Program-made: the position numbers and the translations under genes
Shown here: positions 50,511 to 59,375 of the stretch, in pieces
Layout of the letters: every line of letters starts with the position of its first letter
Numbering within the stretch: the stretch's first letter is position 1
The notes under the pieces: model-generated
Database searches by the model: none
What the model was told of the DNA's origin: nothing
Seen by the model: only the letters and a program-made list of their open reading frames with translations
NCBI RefSeq assembly: GCF_000376225.1
Contig: NZ_AQXL01000134.1
Location: forward strand, 123,916 to 187,915
Direction: 5' to 3'
DNA from: Effusibacillus pohliae DSM 22757
GTDB lineage: Bacteria > Bacillota > Bacilli > Tumebacillales > Effusibacillaceae
Length of the DNA: 64,000 bases

Positions 50511-51842
50511 TTAGACACACTCCCCTGCCAAATCAAAATCATAGGAATGGGTGATGCGCACGTTCACCATGTCACCGATCCGGATTTCCCGATTCCCCGT
50601 GACAAACACCTGTCCATCGATTTCCTTCGCGTCATATTCGGTTCTCCCGATATATATACCCGGATTGTTAGTGTCCTGACTCTCGATCAATACTTTTAAT
50701 ACGCGGCCTACCCGTTCGGCATTCCGCTTCGCCGCAACTTCCCGGCCGACTTCCATCAACATGCTGGCGCGGCGTTCTTTCACCTCTTGCGGAACCTGTC
50801 CATCCATGTCGGCAGAGGGAGTGCCTTCTTCCGGCGAGTATGTGAACACACCGATCCGATCGAACCCGATCTCCCGCACGAAACGGCAGAGATTGTCAAA
50901 ATCCTGTTCGGATTCGCCCGGAAACCCGACGATCAGCGAAGTCCGGAAGGCCACATCCGGCACGCGATCCCGGATTTTTGCAATCAGTTTGCGGATTTGC
51001 GCCTGCTGCCCGGGACGGCGCATCGCCTTCAGAATATGGTCTTCCGAATGCTGCAGCGGCATATCGATGTATTTGGCGACTTTCGGCAAACGGGCGAACG
51101 CATCGATCACTTCATCCGTGAAAAAGCCCGGATATGCATAGTGCAGCCGAATCCATTCCAGCCCTTCGACTTCATTTAACGCCTCGAGCAACCCATGCAG
51201 ATTGCGCTTGCCGTATACATCCAGCCCGTATTGGGTGGAGTCCTGAGCGATCAGCATGATTTCCTTCACGCCCTGGCTGACCAGTGACCGGGCTTCGGCA
51301 ACGATCGATTCGATCGGCCGCGAGCGGAACTTGCCCCGCATTTTCGGAATGATGCAGAATGTGCAGGAATGGTCGCACCCTTCCGCAATCTTCACATAGG
51401 CGGATGCGCCGCCGGTCGTCATTCGGGGTGTCAGCTCATCATACAGATACACCGGATTTCCTACGAATTGCGGTTTTTCTTCACCGTGCATGGCCGCTTC
51501 GATCAGCTCGCCGATCCGGAAATACTCACCCGTGCCGACAATTCCATCGATTTCCGGAATTTCGGTGATCAGCTCGTCCTGGTAGCGCTGCGCCATGCAG
51601 CCGGCCACCAGCAGCGCTTTGCAGGACCCCGCGTCCTTCAATTGCGCCATCGACAGGATCGTTTCGACCGATTCTTCCTTGGCTGCGTCGATAAATCCGC
51701 AAGTGTTGACGATGATCACATCCGCCTCCAGCGGATTTTGCACCACCTGATAGCCCTTTTGCGCCACAAGGCCCATCATCACTTCCGAATCGACCAGGTT
51801 TTTTTCGCAGCCCAGAGTGACAACTGCTAGTTTCTGGCTCAT
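50511..51842 (-). CDS. rimO: Ribosomal protein S12 methylthiotransferase RimO
   Basis: 443 residues from ATG 51842 (MSQKLAVVTLGCEKNLVDSE), after GGGGGA; upstream frame to 51923 unsupported. UPF0004 cysteines (LGCEKN, NTCGFID, GCMAQRY), radical SAM CDHSCTFC, TRAM domain at the end. It methylthiolates Asp of S12. Paralogous to MiaB in this window but distinguished by the CEKN motif. Followed directly by pgsA. Confidence 0.97.
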   Translation of the reverse strand: MSQKLAVVTLGCEKNLVDSEVMMGLVAQKGYQVVQNPLEADVIIVNTCGFIDAAKEESVETILSMAQLKDAGSCKALLVAGCMAQRYQDELITEIPEIDGIVGTGEYFRIGELIEAAMHGEEKPQFVGNPVYLYDELTPRMTTGGASAYVKIAEGCDHSCTFCIIPKMRGKFRSRPIESIVAEARSLVSQGVKEIMLIAQDSTQYGLDVYGKRNLHGLLEALNEVEGLEWIRLHYAYPGFFTDEVIDAFARLPKVAKYIDMPLQHSEDHILKAMRRPGQQAQIRKLIAKIRDRVPDVAFRTSLIVGFPGESEQDFDNLCRFVREIGFDRIGVFTYSPEEGTPSADMDGQVPQEVKERRASMLMEVGREVAAKRNAERVGRVLKVLIESQDTNNPGIYIGRTEYDAKEIDGQVFVTGNREIRIGDMVNVRITHSYDFDLAGECV

Positions 51843-51971
51843 GGTTTCCCCCATCCTAAATATCAAAGGCCCGGTTTGCATATGCAATCCAGACCGATAC
51901 CGCTTAGTTCGTGCGATTGGCATACTTGAACCATTATCAAAGTATATACGAAAGAACGGGGGAAGTCAAAG

Positions 51972-52466
51972 TCACGACCGGTAATTGGTAAACTGCAGGT
52001 CGATCGGAAAATCGGCCTGTTTCAGCAATTGAATCACCGTCTGCAAATCGTCGCGGCTTTTGCCGGACACGCGCACCTGGTCGCCCTGGATGGCCGCCTG
52101 GACTTTGATTTTCGAATCTTTGATCAGCTTCACGATCTTTTTTGCGTTCTCCTGGTCGATTCCCTGCACCAGCTTCACCGTCTGCCGGACCGTGCCGCCG
52201 GCGGCCGGCTCGATTTTCCCATACTGCAAAGATTTCGGCGAGACGCCCCGCTTCACCAGTTTCGCCTGCAGGATGTCGTTGACCGCATTCAGCTTATATT
52301 CGTCGTCACCGACCAGAATGATTTCATTCTCCTGCAATTCGATCGAACTTTTGCTTCCCTTGAAATCAAAGCGCGATTCAATTTCCTTCATTGCCTGGTT
52401 GACAGCATTTTTTACTTCCTGCAAATCAACGTTTGACACGATGTCAAACGACGCTTCTTTTGCCAT
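51972..52466 (-). CDS. yajQ: YajQ family nucleotide-binding protein
   Basis: 164 residues, ATG 52466 after GGAAGGAGG. Hallmarks: [33 protein letters not shown], and the ferredoxin-like repeat ending [20 protein letters not shown]. YajQ proteins bind nucleotides, including cyclic di-GMP in some species. No partner evident in this cluster. Confidence 0.96.
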   Translation of the reverse strand: MAKEASFDIVSNVDLQEVKNAVNQAMKEIESRFDFKGSKSSIELQENEIILVGDDEYKLNAVNDILQAKLVKRGVSPKSLQYGKIEPAAGGTVRQTVKLVQGIDQENAKKIVKLIKDSKIKVQAAIQGDQVRVSGKSRDDLQTVIQLLKQADFPIDLQFTNYRS

Positions 52467-52518
52467 TTCGCGCGCCTCCTTCCATAACTGCAGCCGACAG
52501 ATTGGACGGACGTTCCGG

Positions 52519-53364
52519 TCATTTTTTCTGGAACTGAAACTCGTACCGGCCGTTCACCTGCTCCAGTTCGACCGGCTGCTCGTTCACCGTTATCGTCAGT
52601 GCCGGTGAATAGCCTGTCACCACGACAATTTTTTGCGTCGCTTCAAACGACAAGGTGACTCCCTGATCGGCCACCTGCGTGTATTGCTTTTGCCCGTCGG
52701 TCGTAATGTCCAGCCAAGATTTGCCGTTGGCTGTCTTGATCTGCAGTTTGATTTTGTCGCCTTCCACTTTGTAGACCGATTTGCTGCGATCTTTCGTTTC
52801 CGGTTTAAGCGGCCCTGTCGGCTTTTGCTCGGCCGGAGTCGGGGCGGGAGCCTGCGGCTGCGAGGCGGGTTGCTGCCCCGGTTGTTGCGCTTGTTGATTC
52901 GATTGCTGCGCTTGCGGCTGAGCCGGTTCCGGCGTCGCCTGGCGGTTTGTCAGGAACCAGTAACCGACGCCCAACAGGCCGATGATCGCCGCTCCCATCA
53001 GAATCTGCGGCAAGAGCCGGCTGCCTTCCGGGACGCTGCGGGCAACGAATTTCTTGCGAGGCTCGTCCGCCGCTCGCGACTTAGGCTGGGGTTCTGCTGC
53101 AGCGGTGACAGGACCCGGTTTCGGCGATGGCGACTCGTCCAGCAGGTGATGCTCGCGCAGCAGTTCCTGTCCGTCCAATCCCAGTTGTTCCGCGTAATTT
53201 TTGATAAATCCCCGCGCGTATACCAGACCGGGGAGAACCGACAGATCCCCTTCTTCGATCGCCTGCAGGTAGCGTTTGCGAATTTTCGTCCGGTCCTGAA
53301 TGTCATCCAAAGTCAGGTTCTGTCTTTCCCGTTCCGTTTGCAGAATCCGTCCGAGTTCTTTCAT
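52519..53364 (-). CDS. ymfM: RodZ-like membrane helix-turn-helix protein (YmfM)
   Basis: 281 residues from ATG 53364 ([20 protein letters not shown]), 8 nt after AAGGAGG. N-terminal HTH_25 domain (about 1-75), one membrane helix near 125-145 ([20 protein letters not shown]), a Gln/Pro/Ala-rich linker, and a C-terminal DUF4115 beta domain ([10 protein letters not shown] to [10 protein letters not shown]). RodZ couples cytoplasmic MreB to the cell wall machinery. Its place beside ymfK and pgsA matches B. subtilis. Confidence 0.93.
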   Translation of the reverse strand: MKELGRILQTERERQNLTLDDIQDRTKIRKRYLQAIEEGDLSVLPGLVYARGFIKNYAEQLGLDGQELLREHHLLDESPSPKPGPVTAAAEPQPKSRAADEPRKKFVARSVPEGSRLLPQILMGAAIIGLLGVGYWFLTNRQATPEPAQPQAQQSNQQAQQPGQQPASQPQAPAPTPAEQKPTGPLKPETKDRSKSVYKVEGDKIKLQIKTANGKSWLDITTDGQKQYTQVADQGVTLSFEATQKIVVVTGYSPALTITVNEQPVELEQVNGRYEFQFQKK

Positions 53365-53422
53365 AGCCATGGCCTCCTTCCGCTTGCCCCCCGTTCGCAG
53401 CCGCCTCGCCGGCCGGTTGTTT

Positions 53423-54193
53423 CTAGCTGACATCAAACGAGTTAAACCCCGTTTGCACCGTTTCATAGGTGATGACTTCATCCTCCGTGTTACGCAATTC
53501 GATGATCCGGTCGAAAAGATCCCAACCGTATTCCGTCTCCCGGACAAAAATATCCGGGTGCTCGATCACTTTCGGCACATCCATGCGCATGATCTCTCTG
53601 ACCAGCCGGCGGTGCTGTTCGGTCGAACGCATCGTCGACACGATCCCGTCCAGGATGTAGACCATCCTGTCGTTGCCCAGTTCATCGTCCGCCAGCGAAT
53701 GGCGGACCGTCTGCCGCAGCAGCGTCGACGAGATAAACGTCCACCGCTTGTTGGCATAGACGCTGGCGGCGACGATCGACTCCGTCTTGCCGACCCGGGG
53801 CATGCCGCGGATCCCGATCACCTGATGGCCCTGTTTTTTCAGCAGTTCTCCCATGAAATCGACCAGAATCCCCAGTTCGTCGCGGGTGAACTTGTACGTC
53901 TTGTCGTTTTCCGCTTCCCTCCGGATAAAGCGTCCATGCCGCAATGCCAGGCGGTCAAGCAGCGTGGGCTGGCGCAAGGCGGTGATCGTGATGTTTTCAA
54001 TCGTTCGAAGAATCGTCCGCAACACTGCGATTTTTTGCCGGTCGTTGGTACGGATCAAAAATCCGCGGTTTGCATCTTCCACCCCGTTCACCGTCACGAT
54101 ATTGATCGACAGCATCCCCAAAAGCGAAGCGATGTCTCCCAACAATCCAGGGCGATTTTTATGAATGTGGTATTCAAGGTACCATTCTTCCAT
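53423..54193 (-). CDS. ymfK: YmfK-like DUF3388 protein
   Basis: 256 residues from ATG 54193 (MEEWYLEYHIHKNRPGLLGD), after GCAGGAGG. An N-terminal ACT-like domain (about 1-75) is joined to a P-loop-like region GIRGMPRVGKTESI near 130-143 and a conserved C-terminal half (LADDELGNDRMVYILDGIVS). The family is conserved in Bacillales next to ymfM but has no assigned function. Same order as B. subtilis, upstream of ymfM. Confidence 0.9.
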   Translation of the reverse strand: MEEWYLEYHIHKNRPGLLGDIASLLGMLSINIVTVNGVEDANRGFLIRTNDRQKIAVLRTILRTIENITITALRQPTLLDRLALRHGRFIRREAENDKTYKFTRDELGILVDFMGELLKKQGHQVIGIRGMPRVGKTESIVAASVYANKRWTFISSTLLRQTVRHSLADDELGNDRMVYILDGIVSTMRSTEQHRRLVREIMRMDVPKVIEHPDIFVRETEYGWDLFDRIIELRNTEDEVITYETVQTGFNSFDVS

Positions 54194-54224
54194 AGAGACC
54201 TCCTGCAACTCGTCGATTTGCTTT

Positions 54225-55217
54225 TCACCGTCTGTTTTGCTGGGATGGAGGATTGAGGTACTGTCCCGGTTGGATCGTCTGGTTCCGCAGCCCGTCCACC
54301 ACCGTTTTCTGTTGGTTCAGGATGTCGGCTGGAAACACCTCGGGCCGGGCGATCTCAAACAGGCTCGAGCCCGTCACCGCCACAGTTGCACCGCCTTGCC
54401 AGGAATGATTCAACAGCGACTGAACTTCCTCCTGCACCCCTTCTGCAAAAATCGGCTGCGGCCGGGCGATCACTCCCGCATACATTCTCGGCGGCTCGTG
54501 CAGCGGGAACAGCCATTTTCCGCTCTGCTGCAGCCGCGCCAACTGCTCTCCCGTGACCGGATCGAGCAGGACCAGGACGCGGCCGGAAATCGATTTTAAT
54601 TTGTCGATCCCCTGCAGCCCCATCGCCTCGTCCAACGTAACGACTGTCGGCGAGGCGGAACTGCCCGCATAGTGAATGCCTTCCAGCAGCCCCCGCCACT
54701 CCGACGATTCCGGAGAGGGCGGCGCTGCCGTGATCACGCCGACCGATTCTTTCGGATTGATGCCCCCCGCCAAAAATCCGGCGACAAACGACAGCCACTC
54801 GCGGTTCCAGTTGACGAGCCGGACCGCGTTCGAGTCTGGATCTGACACGTTACCGACCAGACCGAATTTTTTGCCAATGTGCGTTTTCGCCAGTTCGGCT
54901 ATGTAAGGGCTGTATTTTGCTTCGGTCACAATCAGGTCGATGTTCGGGTTGGACGCCATTGCGGAAAGCGCCGCTTGTGCCTGCCCGTCGTCTTCCGCCG
55001 TGCGGACATCGAACACCACCGCCGAATCGTTGACCGCTTTTGCCGTGTACTCGAGAACCTCTTTCGAGCCCGCCGTTTCCTTGGAGCCGACGATGCCGAC
55101 CGCCCATTTTTCCCTGTCCGGTTTCATCGCTGACAATGCCGGAGTGTGGCAGCCTGAGGAAAGCAACGAACTTGTCAGCAACAGTGCCAGGCTGCAGATG
55201 TTCCAGGTGTGTTTCAT
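54225..55217 (-). CDS. med: Med-like BMP family lipoprotein
   Basis: 330 residues from ATG 55217; GGGAG is 13 nt upstream, a little far. A lipoprotein signal with lipobox LLSSGC (Cys near residue 23) predicts surface anchoring. The BMP/PnrA periplasmic-binding fold follows (KWAVGIVGSKETAG, DLIVTEAKYSPYIAELAKTH, WLSFVAGFLAGGINP, VGVITAAPP). B. subtilis Med, a comK-promoting lipoprotein, has this fold and size; nucleoside or other small ligands are plausible. A 28-residue membrane peptide gene precedes it. Confidence 0.8.
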   Translation of the reverse strand: MKHTWNICSLALLLTSSLLSSGCHTPALSAMKPDREKWAVGIVGSKETAGSKEVLEYTAKAVNDSAVVFDVRTAEDDGQAQAALSAMASNPNIDLIVTEAKYSPYIAELAKTHIGKKFGLVGNVSDPDSNAVRLVNWNREWLSFVAGFLAGGINPKESVGVITAAPPSPESSEWRGLLEGIHYAGSSASPTVVTLDEAMGLQGIDKLKSISGRVLVLLDPVTGEQLARLQQSGKWLFPLHEPPRMYAGVIARPQPIFAEGVQEEVQSLLNHSWQGGATVAVTGSSLFEIARPEVFPADILNQQKTVVDGLRNQTIQPGQYLNPPSQQNRR

Positions 55218-55237
55218 CAGGTCTATGCAACTCCCGC

Positions 55238-55324
55238 TTATTTTTTTCGTTTGGACAGGCCAATCACGATGCCAAATGTCAAAAGAACCACCAGTACAAA
55301 AGTCAACGCTTGAAAAAACTCCAA
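55238..55324 (-). CDS. 28-residue single-span membrane peptide
   Basis: TTG 55324 with a perfect GGAGG 8 nt upstream. Product MEFFQALTFVLVVLLTFGIV, then IGLSKRKK: one membrane helix with a basic cytoplasmic end. It ends 20 bp before the Med-like start region and is on the same strand. Too short for homology judgement, but the site, spacing and clean helix favour a real small membrane protein or a leader peptide for the lipoprotein gene. Confidence 0.6.
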   Translation of the reverse strand: MEFFQALTFVLVVLLTFGIVIGLSKRKK

Positions 55325-55370
55325 TCCGCTTGCCTCCTGCAACTCCCCACCAAAGTGAAGCGCACTGCCG

Positions 55371-55430
55371 TGCTATGCACCCAAGGGGCACAAGTCACGC
55401 TAGGCGCTAAAGCGCCAAGTCGTGCTATGA
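55371..55430. repeat. REP-like imperfect repeat, copy B, with hairpin
   Basis: GTGCTATGCACCCAAGGGGC, then a perfect hairpin GGCGCT-AA-AGCGCC (about 55407-55420) and GTCGTGCTATG. The first and last parts resemble 4754-4821. Confidence 0.35.
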
Positions 55431-55499
55431 TGGGGACCCCGGTTAAAATCGCGTTTTGTCTTCTCAACTATTATGCCATAATCGTGAAAATCCGCCAAA

Positions 55500-55542
55500 C
55501 AAAAAAGAAACCGCCCTCCGAATCTCAGTTTCCGGCGGGCGG
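55500..55542 (-). terminator. Terminator of the trypsin-like protease gene
   Basis: CCGCCC (55511-55516) and GGGCGG (55537-55542), minus-strand tail TTTCTTTTTT; overlaps the gene end at 55525. Confidence 0.7.
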
Positions 55543-56262
55543 AATCCATTTGCGGAGCATTTCACGCACCAGATCGATGCCGAGCGCAAACCCGATGCCT
55601 TGCGAACTTTGCGAGACGGCGGTGTTGATGCCGATCACTTCCCCGTTCACGTTAAACAGGGGGCCGCCGCTGTTGCCGCGGTTGATCGCCGCATCGGTTT
55701 GAATCAACTGCTTGTATTTCCGGTCGCCGATCGTCAGCGGGCGATTGACGGCCGAGACGACGCCGACAGTGACCGAATGTTCGAGTCCCAACGGATTGCC
55801 GATCGCCATCACCCATTCCCCGGGCTTCACCCGATTCGAGCGTCCCAGCCGGAGAACGGGCGTGTTGGGGGGAAGAGGGGCTTTCAACAATGCTAAGTCC
55901 AATTCATAATCGGATTTGACAATTTTCGCCGCAACCGGTTTTTTCTGTCCGTTAAACCGTACCTGCACCTCGTCGGCTCCCTGCACCACATGCTGATTGG
56001 TGATGATATATCCCCGTTTGTCGCAGACAAACCCGGTGCCGACATTCATCACTTCCTTCGGCAGCTCGAGCATATAATCCATCCCGCCAAAGAACGGTGC
56101 CCGGCGGGAACGACGCTGCTCGATCACCTCAAGCAACACAACCGCCCGTTTATATCGCTCGGCGATCTGCACGAACGCATCAAAGGAACAGAATTGCACC
56201 CGGGCGTTTTTCGAGCGCGCCGTTTTGGGGCGCGCAAGCTTCTCCTTGCGCAACCGCCTCAC
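55525..56262 (-). CDS. Trypsin-like serine protease (HtrA-type catalytic domain, no PDZ, no signal)
   Basis: Up to 245 residues; GTG 56262 is the longest start, with only a weak GGGG upstream, so the N-terminus is uncertain. The catalytic triad is complete: H91 (TNQHVV), D122 (ELDLALL), S198 (GNSGGPL), with AIGNPLGLEHSVTVGVVS typical of HtrA/DegP. Unlike HtrA it has no PDZ domain and no signal peptide or membrane helix; the N-terminus is very basic (MRRLRKEKLARPKTARSKNA). It could be cytoplasmic or nucleoid-bound. Divergent from the NicO gene. Confidence 0.85.
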   Translation of the reverse strand: MRRLRKEKLARPKTARSKNARVQFCSFDAFVQIAERYKRAVVLLEVIEQRRSRRAPFFGGMDYMLELPKEVMNVGTGFVCDKRGYIITNQHVVQGADEVQVRFNGQKKPVAAKIVKSDYELDLALLKAPLPPNTPVLRLGRSNRVKPGEWVMAIGNPLGLEHSVTVGVVSAVNRPLTIGDRKYKQLIQTDAAINRGNSGGPLFNVNGEVIGINTAVSQSSQGIGFALGIDLVREMLRKWIPPAGN

Positions 56263-56380
56263 CCCCGCATTGTGAGATGTACTATCCTATTCGGATGTCC
56301 GGGACGGGGTGAGCCCATTAGTGAATTTTGCGGCCAAGTTGGCATAGAGATTAGAGACACCCCTCGAAGGAGGAGCCGAC

Positions 56381-57094
56381 ATGGACCTGTTATACACGAT
56401 CCCGGCGGCGATCGGGCTGGGAGCGCTGCATTCGCTGGAACCGGGACATGGAAAGGGAGTGATGACCGCCTACCTGATCTCTTCCCGGGCGAAAGCGAAA
56501 GATGCGGTGCTGTTGGGGGTGATCTCCGCCATCGCCCACACCTTGTCGATCATCCTGCTGGCGTTCGCTGCCTCTTCCACTGTCAAAATGCTGGTCCCCG
56601 CCAACCTGTCCCATTGGATCGAGCTGGTCTCCGGTGCGATTATCACCATGCTGGGAGCCCGCATCCTGTACAGCCGGTTCTATCCGAAAATCGTGGTGGT
56701 GGGAACGATCGGCCGCGCCCACGCGGACACTTGCGATCATCACCATCACGGCTCGCATCTCCATTCGCACGGGGCGCCAACCTCTTTGTCCCGCTTGTTT
56801 GCGATCGGGTTCTTTACCGGGCTGATTCCCTGTCCGAGCGCGCTGGCTATTTTTCTGGCGGCGGTCGCGGCCGATCGAATCCCGGCCGGCATGTCGCTTG
56901 TCGCGGCGTTTTCCGCCGGCAGCGCGCTGGCGATGAGTACCCTCGGCCTGCTGGTCGTGCGCGCGGGAGGAGCCATTCAGCGGTTGGAACAACGGCAGGT
57001 GGTGCAAACGCTCGCTTCCGTTTCTTCCATCCTGATTTTAGCGCTCGGTTTGTATGTGGCCTACCGGGCTTTCCAGCATCTTGCCCTGCTTTAA
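56381..57094 (+). CDS. NicO/RcnA-type nickel-cobalt transporter
   Basis: 237 residues, about six membrane segments, ATG 56381 after GAAGGAGGAG. N-terminal LHSLEPGHGKGVMTAYL with H-x5-H/D-type metal motif and a His-rich cytosolic loop (DHHHHGSHLHSHG, about 118-131), then IPCPSALAIFLAAVA. The family exports or imports Ni2+/Co2+. A CbiX-like chelatase gene lies 2.6 kb away, which would fit cobalt handling, but the genes are not in one operon. Confidence 0.88.
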   Translation: MDLLYTIPAAIGLGALHSLEPGHGKGVMTAYLISSRAKAKDAVLLGVISAIAHTLSIILLAFAASSTVKMLVPANLSHWIELVSGAIITMLGARILYSRFYPKIVVVGTIGRAHADTCDHHHHGSHLHSHGAPTSLSRLFAIGFFTGLIPCPSALAIFLAAVAADRIPAGMSLVAAFSAGSALAMSTLGLLVVRAGGAIQRLEQRQVVQTLASVSSILILALGLYVAYRAFQHLALL

Positions 57095-58425
57095 CCGTCG
57101 GCTTGCAGCAAAGCGATGATGCGTGCGGCGGCCCGTATGCCGGAACGGACCGCCCCTTCCGTGCACCCCAGTTCGAGGTAATCGCCAGCCAGATGGATGC
57201 GCCGGCTGACGCTGTGGGCAGCGTGGGCCCATCGTCGAGCCCGCGCGGGAAATCCGGGGCGAAACCTTGGGATGGCGCTCGGCCATCTGAAGATTTTCAT
57301 TTCATCAAAATGAAACCGCGCCTCCGGCATCAACCGGGCGAGTTCATCCGCGACCGCGGCTGCTATGTGCGTATCAGGCGCTGACTGCAATTGGCGATGC
57401 GCATCGGCGGTCAACATGACGCTCCACGTCCGCTTGTTGTGCGTCACCCCGCCCGCAAGAATCGAGCCGTATTTTGGCGGAAGACTGAATCCGAACGCGG
57501 CAGAAGCGGCTTGTTTCAGCGACACCGTTACCACGGCAGTTCCGGCATACTCCACTGTCTCAAGAAAATCGCCCAGTTCCGGCGCAAACTCCCGGTCATC
57601 CACCAACCGCAGCACGTGATCTCCCGGCACTGCCAACACCACATAGCGTGCAGGCAGCCGTTCGATCCCGTTGTCAGTTTCGATCGAAACCGCTGCATGG
57701 TCACCAGCCGATTCCACTTTGTGCACCCGGCATCCGATTCTGATTGGCAGTTCCCGCGACAGTTCCTCCGCAAACTGTGACATCCCGCCTGCCGGACGAT
57801 AGATCCTCTGGGAAGACGGCTGCCCAAAATGGGTGAGAAAGTGTTCGGCGGAAGCGTCCAGCGGATGGTTGAAAAACATCGTTTGGTAGAAGGGGGCAAT
57901 CACGTAGTCATAAATCGAAGCATCAAACCGTTTCGCATATTCGCCCAACCCCATGTCAAGCATCGCGTGCTCCGGCAAATTTTCGCCCGTGGCGCGATTT
58001 GCCGCCTGCGGGAAGAAGCTTCCCGCTGCCCGGCGGCGTCCCGTTTTTGCCGCATCCCAAACAAGCCGCGCGATTTGATGCCGCACTTTCCACGGTACTC
58101 CCGGCAGCTGCAGCAGAATCGCCGTCCGGTCGTACCGCGCCTGCCGCCAGACCGTTCCGACCCGCATCAGCAGGGAAAACGGGACCGGCTGCAAAGGAAC
58201 TTGCAAGCGCCCGGCCAATTGTCGAATCGTCCGAAAATGACGGGCGAAAAATTGCGCTCCCAGCTCATACACCCGAACCGGCTGGCCGTCCTCGCGGTGT
58301 GTCCAAACGCGTCCGCCCATGCGATCCAGTTTCTCCAGCACCATCACATGCAAGCCTGCATCATGCAGTTCCCTGGCGGCCGACAAGCCGGCCAGCCCAG
58401 CTCCGACCACCACCGCATCAAGCAT
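57091..58425 (-). CDS. FAD-dependent amine oxidase / protoporphyrinogen oxidase-like protein
   Basis: 444 residues from ATG 58425 (MLDAVVVGAGLAGLSAAREL), after GGGGGCGGG. The Rossmann FAD motif GAGLAGLSAARELHDAG continues to GGRVWTH; the C-terminal FAD motif is RIHLAGDYLELGCTEGAVRSG. The middle substrate domain (RIYRPAGGMSQFAEELSREL) is like HemY/desaturase-type flavoenzymes. Substrate unknown. Converges on the NicO gene with 4 bp overlap. Confidence 0.88.
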   Translation of the reverse strand: MLDAVVVGAGLAGLSAARELHDAGLHVMVLEKLDRMGGRVWTHREDGQPVRVYELGAQFFARHFRTIRQLAGRLQVPLQPVPFSLLMRVGTVWRQARYDRTAILLQLPGVPWKVRHQIARLVWDAAKTGRRRAAGSFFPQAANRATGENLPEHAMLDMGLGEYAKRFDASIYDYVIAPFYQTMFFNHPLDASAEHFLTHFGQPSSQRIYRPAGGMSQFAEELSRELPIRIGCRVHKVESAGDHAAVSIETDNGIERLPARYVVLAVPGDHVLRLVDDREFAPELGDFLETVEYAGTAVVTVSLKQAASAAFGFSLPPKYGSILAGGVTHNKRTWSVMLTADAHRQLQSAPDTHIAAAVADELARLMPEARFHFDEMKIFRWPSAIPRFRPGFPARARRWAHAAHSVSRRIHLAGDYLELGCTEGAVRSGIRAAARIIALLQADG

Positions 58426-58522
58426 CCGCCCGCCCCCTTGTCCAATAACCAATCGCTGTGGCACCGCTATTCGTCTTTCTGGCCGGAACAGCAATTTTCA
58501 GCCATACATCCGTCAAAAAATG

Positions 58523-58546
58523 AAAAAAGGCTGTTTGCGAACAGCC
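58523..58546 (-). terminator. Terminator of the DUF1450 gene
   Basis: GGCTGTT (58529-58535) and AACAGCC (58540-58546), minus-strand tail TTTTTT. Confidence 0.85.
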
Positions 58547-58556
58547 CGGACAATGG

Positions 58557-58868
58557 TTAGTTTGATTTTGCTTCAGTGGCTTCCGCCTGCTTTTGCTCTT
58601 CAGCCGGCGCCGGCAGTTTGTCGAGAAACACCATACCCCGCTCCAGTTTATAAAACAGGTCACGGGGGGTGCGGCCGCCAACCAGCGCATTATTGCGGAT
58701 GGCGAACGGCACGTCGGTGCAGGTCGCACAAAATTCTTTGCCGACGCAGTCAACCACTTCGATTTTTTCGTTCGGATAGCGCTCTTTCAGCGCGTCGTAC
58801 ACCGATTGCGAGTGATGTTCCAAATTCTTTTTGCAAAACTTGAGCGATAACGAAGACAACGGCGACAT
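58557..58868 (-). CDS. DUF1450 family protein
   Basis: 103 residues from ATG 58868, or 100 from TTG 58859, which is better spaced from AAAGGGG. FCKKNLEHHSQSVYDALKER and DCVGKEFCATCTDVPFAIRN match the DUF1450 pattern (YuzB-like), with a C-terminal Glu/Ala-rich tail. Conserved cysteines suggest a thioredoxin-like or metal-binding small protein; function unknown. A second DUF1450 protein is encoded at 60301. Confidence 0.85.
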   Translation of the reverse strand: MSPLSSLSLKFCKKNLEHHSQSVYDALKERYPNEKIEVVDCVGKEFCATCTDVPFAIRNNALVGGRTPRDLFYKLERGMVFLDKLPAPAEEQKQAEATEAKSN

Positions 58869-58895
58869 CCCCTTTGCAACGAACTCAGTCTCCTC

Positions 58896-59126
58896 CTATA
58901 TTACATCATTTTGAATGATTGCATAAGACTGATTTCCACATGCTGGACAATGCAGGAGATGCACGCATTGATCCGATTGCTGTTCGAGCCGGGGAGTCAA
59001 TTCATATGGTGAATAGGGGCCAACATAATCGGAAACCGCCCCAGCATCCTCCAGCGGGTCGCCGCAGCGGGTACAGGCGGCGTGAAACCGGCTCAAACCG
59101 TTGCACAAGGGACACACATGTTCCAT
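58896..59126 (-). CDS. Zinc-ribbon-like small protein
   Basis: 76 residues, ATG 59126 after GGAGG. Three CxxC units: CPLC, CTRC and CPAC, with further Cys/His between (DQCVHLLHC). Likely a zinc-binding adaptor; no enzymatic motif. Located 11 bp downstream of the next small gene, so co-transcribed with it. Family not recognised beyond zinc ribbon. Confidence 0.75.
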   Translation of the reverse strand: MEHVCPLCNGLSRFHAACTRCGDPLEDAGAVSDYVGPYSPYELTPRLEQQSDQCVHLLHCPACGNQSYAIIQNDVI

Positions 59127-59137
59127 ACGGACGCCTC

Positions 59138-59302
59138 CTACACCTGGTATTTGACCCCATACTTTCCTTTGCGGGTCCGAAAAATATACACTTTCGGCTC
59201 GGCAGCGCCCGACAGTAGTTGGTCATCGCGCACGCACATGGCGACATACTGGGCGATCGAGCGGCTGTCATAGAGACGAGATTCATACATCCAGCAACCC
59301 AT
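59138..59302 (-). CDS. 54-residue hypothetical protein
   Basis: ATG 59302 (MGCWMYESRLYDSRSIAQYV) has AAGGAG at 8 nt; a longer frame has no better site. Product is compact and mixed, ending EPKVYIFRTRKGKYGVKYQV. No family recognised. It follows the selenoprotein candidate, with a terminator between, and precedes the zinc-ribbon gene by 11 bp. Confidence 0.6.
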   Translation of the reverse strand: MGCWMYESRLYDSRSIAQYVAMCVRDDQLLSGAAEPKVYIFRTRKGKYGVKYQV

Positions 59303-59347
59303 TCCGAAGTCTCCTTCCATCAATTGGGTTCCTTCGTAGTATGAACC

Positions 59348-59374
59348 AAAAAGCCCTTGCCCATAAGAGCAAGG
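59348..59374 (-). terminator. Terminator of the cbiX-selenoprotein operon
   Basis: CCTTGC (59355-59360) and GCAAGG (59369-59374), minus-strand tail GCTTTTTGG; directly after the selenoprotein stop. Confidence 0.75.
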
Positions 59375-59375
59375 A

